Positions 1-4,034 of a stretch of 6,259 nt of DNA are shown one piece after another (the stretch's first letter is position 1; the number at the start of each line of letters is the position of its first letter). The stretch is from contig CAKSIU010000038.1 of assembly GCA_934463265.1 (NCBI GenBank), positions 1 to 6,259 on the forward strand, written 5' to 3'. The position numbers and the translations under genes were made by a program. A model generated the notes under the pieces. The model was not told the origin of the DNA. It was given only the letters and a program-made list of their open reading frames with translations, and ran no database searches. The DNA is from an uncultured Eubacteriales bacterium. GTDB lineage: Bacteria; Bacillota; Clostridia; Oscillospirales; Acutalibacteraceae.

Positions 1-751
1 TGCTGTTCATTTTCATTGCTAATTGCTGGTACTTCTCTCTCAGTTTCTTGCCAGACAAAATGTTGCTGCGCCAAAAGCTATCATTCTGACACCAATCGAT
101 AACCTCAGCAATATCGTCAGCATCAATTTTGTCTCTGCGAATCATCAAGTCAAAGTCTTTTGCCCATCGCTGGCGTTGAGATTCGTTTTGCGGAAACTTT
201 GGATTGTTTTCTGTGATGCATTTTTCCAAGAATTTCGCCAGCAAATATGGGTCGCTATCAGTCTCAAAAATTTTCTTCTTTTTAACGTCGTTGTCGTCGA
301 TTTTTGGCTCCTCAAAAATCTGCGACGAAGATATATTATTATAATTTTTTTTATATTTATATATTATATCCTGGCTGTTTTCGACTAGGGGGTATGGTTG
401 TTCTTGACTATACCCCTGGTCATTTACGACCTCAAAATTGGTACTTTGTGGTTCTTTTTGACCACCTTCTATACAAACTTTTATTTTTCTTTTTTCGACT
501 TTTCTCATTTCTGAGTAGTAAGAAAAATTTGTTTCTAAGTAACCTTTTTTCACTAACAAATTTATTATTTTTGATATTCGTCCTTTGCTCAAATTTAAAA
601 GTTTAGCAAAATATTCATTATTTGCAAAACAACCATCATCTTGCTCTGAAAGCGTGTTCACCACTGACAGCACTATTTTTTCAGTAATGTTCAAGTCTTT
701 CAGATGCCAAATTTCTTTTGGTATCCAAATACCTTTAAAATCTCTTTGCAT
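1..751 (-). CDS. Phage replication initiator, winged-helix N-terminus, 3' end cut by window edge
   Basis: The ORF is open from ATG at 751 to the left edge, giving 250 codons with no stop, so the C-terminus is missing. An AGGAGG box lies 9 nt upstream of the ATG, and the SSB stop is 14 nt away. Residues 1-75 look like a winged helix-turn-helix: GIWIPKEIW, then NITEKIVLSVV, then LLNLSKGRISKIINLLVKKGYL. Residues 95-165 are a low-complexity, charged and Asn/Tyr/Lys-rich linker. Residues 190-248 carry a phage replication-protein C-terminal pattern (RQRWAKDFDLMIR, then DDIAEVIDW, FWRSNILSGKKLREKYQQL). In related phages such proteins bind the phage origin and recruit the host helicase or loader (DnaD/RepO-like role). 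The function is inferred from this architecture and from the recombination genes upstream. The linker-coding DNA itself may hold the origin (separate entry). Confidence 0.82.
   Translation of the reverse strand, partial: MQRDFKGIWIPKEIWHLKDLNITEKIVLSVVNTLSEQDDGCFANNEYFAKLLNLSKGRISKIINLLVKKGYLETNFSYYSEMRKVEKRKIKVCIEGGQKEPQSTNFEVVNDQGYSQEQPYPLVENSQDIIYKYKKNYNNISSSQIFEEPKIDDNDVKKKKIFETDSDPYLLAKFLEKCITENNPKFPQNESQRQRWAKDFDLMIRRDKIDADDIAEVIDWCQNDSFWRSNILSGKKLREKYQQLAMKMNS
331..462. other. Candidate phage replication origin inside the initiator gene
   Basis: Two 14-nt direct repeats, TGGTTCTTTTTGAC at 449-462 and TGGTTGTTCTTGAC at 395-408, match at 12 of 14 positions. Between and beside them lie an inverted pair built on GGGGGTAT (389-395) and ATACCCC (409-415), and a GGTC/GACC hairpin at 418-431. 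Immediately to the left, 331-369 is 39 nt of uninterrupted A/T. Repeats beside an A/T block inside the initiator's linker resemble the arrangement in lambda O. No replication evidence exists, and A/T-rich linkers also occur by chance in low-GC genes. Confidence 0.35.
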
Positions 752-765
752 TCTAACTTCCTCCT

Positions 766-1158
766 CTAAAACGGCAAATCATCAAATACTGACTCACTGG
801 CTTGTTGTATCTCTTGCTCAGTGATGATTTCACGGACAATAAAGCCTTTGTAATGCTTGCCGTCTTGCTGTTTTGAGTAATATTTTGCGATTAACCAAAT
901 TTCATCTTTGGGCTTGTACTCGTTTAAAATGCGCGTTGCAATCCCTCCAAATGCAGTGCAATCAGCGAATGTTGGCTTGTTCCATTCGTCTGTTCTTGGG
1001 TCTTTTCCGTTACTTAATTGCAGCGAAAACCTTATCCCATCCTGACCAACTTTTTTGAATTCATCGTAAATTCTACCTCTGAAAATCACTGTGTTGACGT
1101 AGCAATTGCCGCTGTAAATATTTGTTTCGTTTTTAAATATTTTAATTTTTTTATTCAT
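766..1158 (-). CDS. ssb: Single-stranded DNA-binding protein (phage SSB)
   Basis: This 130-residue protein has an OB-fold-like body: beta-rich N-terminus, RFSLQLSNGKDPRTDEW near residues 43-59, then FADCTAFGGIATRILNEYKPKDEIWLIAKYY at about 64-94. It ends in DDLPF, matching the acidic C-terminal tip (DDDIPF type) through which bacterial SSBs recruit partner proteins. It is shorter than host SSBs (about 160-180 residues) because the Gly/Gln-rich linker is nearly absent, as is common in phage SSBs. It would coat single-stranded DNA during phage replication and cooperate with the annealing protein. AAAAGGAG lies upstream of the ATG. The stop is 14 nt before the replication initiator, so the two genes are probably co-transcribed. 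The body is divergent, and the tail together with the neighbourhood makes the call. Confidence 0.88.
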   Translation of the reverse strand: MNKKIKIFKNETNIYSGNCYVNTVIFRGRIYDEFKKVGQDGIRFSLQLSNGKDPRTDEWNKPTFADCTAFGGIATRILNEYKPKDEIWLIAKYYSKQQDGKHYKGFIVREIITEQEIQQASESVFDDLPF

Positions 1159-1184
1159 AAACTGCTCCTTTTAAATCTTGTTTT

Positions 1185-1279
1185 CGGTCAAAAACATTGT
1201 CGCCTTGCGCGCTTCCGCTTGCAATTCTCTGTGTTTTTTCCTATTCGTCAGCACCGCTGTATCTGCCACCGGCAGCGCG
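1185..1279 (-). repeat. Rearranged copy B of a two-block repeat flanking rusA
   Basis: Block 1 (1255-1279) matches 1798-1822 at 23 of 25 positions. Block 2 (1185-1203) matches 1776-1794 at 17 of 19. In this copy the blocks are 51 nt apart instead of 3, so it carries 48 extra nt. Block 1 contains a CTGCC/GGCAG stem and an alternative CGCTG/CAGCG stem. Both substitutions between the copies fall outside these stems. The copy lies in the rusA-ssb gap, just before the ssb ribosome binding site. Confidence 0.7.
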
Positions 1280-1318
1280 GCACTGCGAATCATTATCATA
1301 AATTTTTGTTGTCTTCAT
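1241..1318 (-). CDS. Possible 25-residue peptide between rusA and ssb
   Basis: The ATG at 1318 follows the rusA stop by 3 nt (TAA TTT ATG), and GAGGTG at the end of rusA could serve as a ribosome binding site. The ORF begins MKTTKIYDND, contains CRAAGGRYSG and ends GADE before a TAG. Its second half is encoded by repeat block 1. In the same frame the annealing protein's tail reads RAASGRNS, so the two peptides are related. Beyond the TAG the frame stays open across the extra 48 nt and block 2 until a TAA that overlaps the ssb start. It may be a real microprotein, a remnant of a longer ORF, or only repeat sequence. I recognise no function. Confidence 0.3.
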   Translation of the reverse strand: MKTTKIYDNDSQCRAAGGRYSGADE

Positions 1319-1321
1319 AAA

Positions 1322-1747
1322 TTAACACACCTCATAATTTTTTATTAAAACTTTTGTTTCTGGAATTTCGGCGTACATTTTCTCGAAATAAACCCTGCAA
1401 ATCTGCACGTCATCTCGATAAGCAAGGCCATTTAACGCGTCTAAAATAACTTTGATAATGTTATCTGCGTCAGGCTTTTTAGTCGGAAAAAGACGTCCAT
1501 TTAGCATCAGTTCTTTTGTTTTCCGGCTGACGTATTTCGGAATAGGGAAAAGGGCAAGTATACTGATTTCTAGCGGTAAATTCCTTTCGAATTTCGCTTT
1601 AGAAACGGCTGTATAACTTGCCCTTACGAGTCTTTCGTATTCGATTGTTTGCTTTGGTGTATACGCCATGCTTCGCCCATTAACCCTGCATATTCTAGGC
1701 CTTTGCTTGCCCTTTGGTGGACCCGGTATTGTGAATTTTATTTCCAT
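1322..1747 (-). CDS. rusA: RusA-family Holliday junction resolvase
   Basis: This 141-residue protein is close to the usual RusA length of about 120-140. RusA is a dimeric, metal-dependent endonuclease that cuts four-way DNA junctions and is typical of phage and prophage recombination modules. The N-terminus has the family pattern FTIPGPPKGKQRPR (residues 5-18). The catalytic acidic cluster is visible as KPDADN (D93 and D95), with DALNG at about 103-107 and YRDD (D112/D113) supplying the third carboxylate. Conserved basic residues around 75-91 precede it. AAGGAGG lies just upstream of the ATG. The gene sits between the annealing protein and ssb, fitting a role in resolving recombination intermediates during phage replication. 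It is flanked by two copies of a repeat (see 1185-1279 and 1776-1822). No catalytic residue appears to be missing. Confidence 0.93.
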   Translation of the reverse strand: MEIKFTIPGPPKGKQRPRICRVNGRSMAYTPKQTIEYERLVRASYTAVSKAKFERNLPLEISILALFPIPKYVSRKTKELMLNGRLFPTKKPDADNIIKVILDALNGLAYRDDVQICRVYFEKMYAEIPETKVLIKNYEVC

Positions 1748-1765
1748 CTTGCGCCTCCTTCTTTA

Positions 1766-2401
1766 TTAAGGTTCCCGGTCAACGACATTGTCGCGCTCGC
1801 TGTTTCTGCCACTGGCAGCGCGAGCTCGCAAACCATTAAGCCCTTCCAAAATCTCAACTCGCTGCTTAACCGTCAATTCTTTAAAACTGCTTACGTTGTA
1901 TCTTTTTAAGAGCGTAGCATATAATTTATCGGTCTCATCAAAGTTTTTTACGACGTTCTGAAGAATTTTTGCATCTTTGGCGCTAATTTTTTCGACTTCA
2001 ATTTCCGGCAAATCTTCACCAGCATACAAATAAAGTCCCAACCCATGCCGAGCTAACGCCTTTGTTAAGCTTCTTTGAATCGATTTGTTTACATCAAAGC
2101 TCGTGATACTCTCAAGACTAATTGATTTATTTTTATAATCCATTATCGGTAAGTACTCAATGTGCTCAAGACCAGCGATTTCCACTCCTGTCTTAACCCA
2201 ACAAGTTTTGCCATCGGTGAAATAAATGCAAGCGTTTTCAGTTTCATAAACTTTATAATTCGCCTCTGAAAAGCGCTTTTTTACCTCTGCCCAGGCATAC
2301 GGCCAAGACAAGTACGATAGGCCGTTTTTCTTTTCGACATGGTCATTCACGTTAATTTCAAACAGCGTCTCAAAAACTGATTTCTCCACCTTAAATTTCA
2401 C
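1766..2401 (-). CDS. DUF1071/Sak3-type phage single-strand annealing protein
   Basis: This 211-residue protein has hallmarks of the DUF1071 family, a phage single-strand annealing group distantly related to Rad52. These are FEINVNDHVEKKNGLSYLSW with YAWAEVKKRF after it (residues 14-44), KTCWVKTGVEI (65-75), and the strongest block from FDVNKSIQRSLTKALARHGL to YAGEDLP (102-132). Such proteins pair complementary strands in phage recombination. The start is GTG (2399-2401), with GAG nearby. It overlaps the upstream gene's stop by 11 nt, implying translational coupling. An ATG would cost most of the conserved N-terminus, because the first internal Met is residue 87. After about residue 190 the tail RARAASGRNSERDNVVDREP is encoded by repeat copy A and may be acquired. 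The neighbours RusA and SSB are natural partners. Annealing activity is inferred from the family. Confidence 0.88.
   Translation of the reverse strand: MKFKVEKSVFETLFEINVNDHVEKKNGLSYLSWPYAWAEVKKRFSEANYKVYETENACIYFTDGKTCWVKTGVEIAGLEHIEYLPIMDYKNKSISLESITSFDVNKSIQRSLTKALARHGLGLYLYAGEDLPEIEVEKISAKDAKILQNVVKNFDETDKLYATLLKRYNVSSFKELTVKQRVEILEGLNGLRARAASGRNSERDNVVDREP
1776..1822 (-). repeat. Compact copy A of the repeat flanking rusA
   Basis: Block 1 is 1798-1822 and block 2 is 1776-1794, separated by only 3 nt. This copy encodes the last residues of the annealing protein, and on the transcribed strand it lies just before the rusA ribosome binding site. It has the same orientation as copy B, so the pair are direct repeats about 0.5 kb apart enclosing rusA. 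Like copy B it can form the CTGCC/GGCAG stem. Confidence 0.7.
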
Positions 2402-2633
2402 CTCGGCTCTTTAAATCTTCGTAATCTCGTTCTGCTTTTTCGGCTTCATAATCGGGAAGCTCAGCTGTAAATTTGAAATGGATATCAAGGCAATCTTCAC
2501 AGCAGTAAAAACCGTTTATAACGTAATAATCTTCGCCTTCATAAACATCTTCTTCGCAAAAAAAGCATTTAAAAGCTGGAATTGCTTCGTTATCCGGTGG
2601 TGTAAGATAAGTTTTTTCAATTAAATCTATCAT
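2391..2633 (-). CDS. Small Cys-rich, zinc-finger-like phage protein
   Basis: This 80-residue protein has two Cys pairs: C23-F-F-C26, and after 18 residues (V30 to Y43, including DYYVINGFYC) a C44-C45-E-D-C48 group with H52 close by. CxxC, then about 18 residues, then CxxC is a typical zinc knuckle, ribbon or treble-clef layout, so one bound zinc is likely. The rest is acidic, ending in an EAEKAERDYEDLKSRGE helix-like tail. I do not recognise a named family. Similar small zinc proteins are common beside phage recombination genes, but their roles are mostly unknown. CGGAGG lies upstream of the ATG inside the end of the preceding 48-residue ORF. Its 3' end overlaps the annealing-protein start, placing it firmly in this operon. 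It could bind DNA or act as an adaptor, which is inference only. Confidence 0.8.
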   Translation of the reverse strand: MIDLIEKTYLTPPDNEAIPAFKCFFCEEDVYEGEDYYVINGFYCCEDCLDIHFKFTAELPDYEAEKAERDYEDLKSRGEI

Positions 2634-2634
2634 T

Positions 2635-2781
2635 TTATTTGTCCTCCGTGTTTTGTTTTAATTTTTTGCAGACGATTTTGAATGCATCAAGAGTTTTTCT
2701 TTCAAGCTCTCTCAATTCATCTGCTTGCCTCAAATTAATTACAATTAAAATAAAGATTAATATTAATAAAAATGTTTGCAT
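2635..2781 (-). CDS. 48-residue putative single-pass membrane microprotein, first gene of the phage operon
   Basis: Starting at ATG 2781, this frame encodes 48 residues before TAA at 2635-2637. A perfect AGGAGG sits 7 nt upstream of the ATG, which is the best support for translation. Residues 2-17 are almost wholly hydrophobic (QTFLLILIFILIVINL). A charged, helix-prone segment follows (RQADELRELERKTLDAFK), then a Lys-rich end. This suggests an N-terminal membrane anchor with a cytoplasmic amphipathic or coiled-coil tail. The stop is 1 nt upstream of the next gene's ATG, and its last codons contain that gene's ribosome binding site, so the two are probably coupled. I do not recognise a family. 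Phage microproteins of this shape include holin-like, exclusion and host-takeover proteins, and nothing here chooses among them. Confidence 0.65.
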   Translation of the reverse strand: MQTFLLILIFILIVINLRQADELRELERKTLDAFKIVCKKLKQNTEDK

Positions 2782-2810
2782 GGTTTTCCTCCTGTAAAAA
2801 ACAAAATTGC

Positions 2811-2832
2811 CACCTTAAAAATTTTTAAGATG
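2811..2832. promoter_or_regulatory. 22-nt palindrome between the divergent transcription units
   Basis: CTTAAAAATTTTTAAG (2814-2829) is a perfect palindrome. It extends to 22 nt with one mismatched pair. It lies 30 nt upstream of the phage operon's first ATG and 15 nt upstream of the plus-strand promoter's -35. It could be an operator for a dimeric repressor. Alternatively, for leftward transcription, it could be a weak terminator, because TTTTGTTTTTT follows on the minus strand. Being pure A/T at its core, it could also be partly compositional. Confidence 0.4.
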
Positions 2833-2847
2833 ACATGAAAATTTATA

Positions 2848-2876
2848 TTGACTTTTTTTATCGTCTCTGGTACAAT
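2848..2876 (+). promoter_or_regulatory. Sigma-70/SigA-type promoter for the ncRNA candidate
   Basis: The -35 box is TTGACT (2848-2853), followed by a 17-nt spacer and the -10 box TACAAT (2871-2876). Each hexamer differs from consensus at one position, and the spacing is ideal. Transcription would begin near 2883. No protein-coding ORF with a ribosome binding site follows, so the promoter points to an RNA gene, possibly reading on to tRNA-Tyr. Confidence 0.72.
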
Positions 2877-2882
2877 AATAAA

Positions 2883-3218
2883 TGTAAAAGTTATCGATTT
2901 AAGGCGAATGCAAGATTCGGTAAACATTGTAAGTGGCTTGAGCCCGCATCACTGCTGGTTTCTCTCAAGTCCCTTATAACTACCAAGACCAGTTTTAGGC
3001 AAAGTTTAGTTGGACTTGAAGCCTAAGAGGGTGAGGAGCGTTAATAAAATGATTGATAATCATTTTTAGCGACGAAGTGCGAAGCCGGCACCGTTGCAAT
3101 GCAATGGTGGCTGAGCACGAAAAATTTAATGAAGTTAAGTTTTTGTCCGTCCATTAGCTCCAGCGCGTGGTCGCGTAGACCAATTTGCGCTCCAAGTTAG
3201 TCGTGAGCTTTTTGTTTT
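2883..3218 (+). ncRNA. Unassigned structured ncRNA candidate, about 335 nt
   Basis: A strong promoter leads into sequence dense with base-pairing potential. AGTTAT (2889-2894) can pair with ATAACT (2976-2981), enclosing hairpin CGAAT/ATTCG (2905-2919) and GGCTTGAG/CTCAAGTC (2935-2942 with 2964-2971). Next come TTTAGGC/GCCTAAG (2994-3000 with 3021-3027), a 9-bp hairpin AAAATGATT/AATCATTTT (3046-3066), and a long hairpin at 3077-3118. That last one has GTGC/GCAC, an apposed GA/GA step, AGC/GCT, and an 8-bp stem closed by CAATG. The 3' end folds as AGCTC/GAGCT (3156-3160 with 3205-3209) around AGCGC/GCGCT and TGGTC/GACCA, and runs into CTTTTTGTTTT, a likely terminator. I see no hallmark of tmRNA, RNase P, SRP, 6S, T-box or the common riboswitches. 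Large phage- and tRNA-associated RNAs such as ROOL or GOLLD are a comparison, not an identification. Its function is unknown. Confidence 0.58.
3156..3218 (+). terminator. Probable intrinsic terminator of the ncRNA candidate
   Basis: AGCTC (3156-3160) can pair with GAGCT (3205-3209) around two nested stems, AGCGC/GCGCT and TGGTC/GACCA. The T-rich CTTTTTGTTTT follows directly. The closing stem is short and partly overlaps the T-run, so termination may be incomplete and some transcripts could continue into tRNA-Tyr. Confidence 0.42.
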
Positions 3219-3255
3219 ATCGCACGCATTTTTAGTTTATATGTTTTTATAATAT

Positions 3256-3340
3256 GGGAGATTTCCAGAGCGGCCAAATGGGGCAGACTGTAAATCTGTT
3301 GTCTACGACTTCGGTGGTTCGAATCCACCATCTCCCACCA
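3256..3340 (+). tRNA. tRNA-Tyr (GUA)
   Basis: The acceptor stem GGGAGAT (3256-3262) pairs with ATCTCCC (3330-3336). Discriminator A and an encoded CCA follow. The anticodon stem GCAGA/TCTGT encloses CTGTAAA, with GTA at 3290-3292. A long variable arm (class II) and a GGTTCGAATCC T-arm complete the fold, and the 85-nt length suits tRNA-Tyr. No convincing dedicated promoter is seen. A TATAAT at 3248-3253 lies too close to the mature 5' end. Expression may come from a weak TTGTTT/TTTATA pair near 3212-3241 or from the upstream ncRNA promoter. Confidence 0.97.
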
Positions 3341-3350
3341 ACATTTAGGA

Positions 3351-3380
3351 GGTCTGCTTATAAGCAGGCTCTTTTTTATT
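3351..3380 (+). terminator. Rho-independent terminator after tRNA-Tyr
   Basis: GTCTGCTTA (3352-3360) is complementary to TAAGCAGGC (3361-3369) with a single G-T pair, so a stem of about 6-7 bp with a short TTATAA-type loop forms. CTTTTTTATTTTT follows. It separates the tRNA transcript from the fol operon. Confidence 0.85.
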
Positions 3381-3421
3381 TTTGCTATTTTTCTGGACGA
3401 AATTTTGTTAATAGTTTAAAA

Positions 3422-3427
3422 TATAAT
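3422..3427 (+). promoter_or_regulatory. Probable -10 box of the fol operon promoter
   Basis: A perfect TATAAT lies 35 nt upstream of the folE start and beyond the tRNA-Tyr terminator, so the operon needs a promoter here. No good -35 sits at 16-18 nt spacing (GAAATT at 17 nt). TGGACG at 3394-3399 is too far away. The 5' untranslated region would be only about 30 nt, leaving no space for a riboswitch. Confidence 0.45.
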
Positions 3428-3462
3428 TTAGACTTTCATTTTGCGGTTAGGAGGAGTTAAAA

Positions 3463-4029
3463 ATGAACAGACAAAAAGTTGAAAAAGCCGTTTTTGATTT
3501 ATTGATAGCACTGGGCGAGGACGTAGATAGAGAGGGACTTCGAGAAACGCCTAAGAGAGTTGCTAAAATGTACGAAGAACTGCTTTCTGGAATGAGTTCA
3601 ACACCTTGTGACCATTTGAAATTTTTCGATGAACCGGAGTGTACCTCAGGAATAATTGTCATCAAGGATATTCCACTGTATTCAATTTGTGAGCATCATT
3701 TGCTACCGTTTATTGGAAGAATTAGCTTGGCTTACATACCTAAAAAAGAGAAAATAATAGGATTGTCAAAGTTTGCGAGAATTGTGGACTGCTTTGCCAA
3801 AAGACTACAAGTTCAGGAGCGGTTGACAAATCAGATAGCGAAATTTATTTATGAAAAAGCCGAGGCAGAGGGAGTGATTGTGCAAGCAGAGGCAGAACAT
3901 TTGTGTATGACGATGAGAGGGGTTAAAGCTGCAGGAGCTAAGACGAAAACAGTAGCATTTTATGGAACTTTGAGGGATGACGTGCAAAAAAGAAATGAAG
4001 CATTAAATATGCTGGAAAGGGGATTTTAG
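3463..4029 (+). CDS. folE: GTP cyclohydrolase I, type IA
   Basis: This enzyme converts GTP to 7,8-dihydroneopterin triphosphate and formate, the first committed step of tetrahydrofolate synthesis, as a cytoplasmic homodecamer. At 188 residues it has normal family length. The zinc ligands are present as C76 and H79 in ICEHHLLPF and C148 in AEHLCMTMRGV. The catalytic histidines correspond to H78 and H146. Other family blocks are GLRETPKRVAKMYEELL (25-41), IGLSKFARIVDCFAKRLQVQERLT (99-122) and the C-terminal TVAFYG. The start is clear: AGGAGGAG lies 8 nt upstream of the ATG, and the first residues match the usual short N-terminus. It is the first of four fol genes read in the same direction, with folP 5 nt downstream. 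Nothing is missing. Confidence 0.97.
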   Translation: MNRQKVEKAVFDLLIALGEDVDREGLRETPKRVAKMYEELLSGMSSTPCDHLKFFDEPECTSGIIVIKDIPLYSICEHHLLPFIGRISLAYIPKKEKIIGLSKFARIVDCFAKRLQVQERLTNQIAKFIYEKAEAEGVIVQAEAEHLCMTMRGVKAAGAKTKTVAFYGTLRDDVQKRNEALNMLERGF

Positions 4030-4034
4030 CACAG

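Noticed and set aside
23..606. Plus-strand ORFs opposite the replication initiator
   Set aside because: They are antisense shadows with low-complexity translations and no ribosome binding sites. The minus-strand frame is continuous, has AGGAGG and shows protein-family patterns.
1649..1909. Plus-strand 86-codon ORF over the rusA/annealing-gene junction
   Set aside because: It is antisense to two well-supported genes and has no ribosome binding site or domain pattern.
2835..3026. 63-codon plus-strand ORF across the ncRNA candidate
   Set aside because: It has no ribosome binding site, its ATG lies upstream of the promoter's -35 so the likely transcript would not contain it, and the encoded peptide shows no domain-like pattern.
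2883..3218. tmRNA (ssrA) as the identity of the structured RNA
   Set aside because: No tRNA-like ends, no T-arm GGTTCGA near the 3' end, no CCA and no tag ORF ending in an Ala-rich peptide on either strand.
3248..3253. TATAAT immediately before tRNA-Tyr as its promoter
   Set aside because: Only 2 nt separate it from the mature 5' end, so transcription would start inside the tRNA.
3341..3462. Tetrahydrofolate riboswitch ahead of folE
   Set aside because: The predicted leader is only about 30 nt, and none of the conserved riboswitch segments are present. The only hairpin is the tRNA-Tyr terminator.
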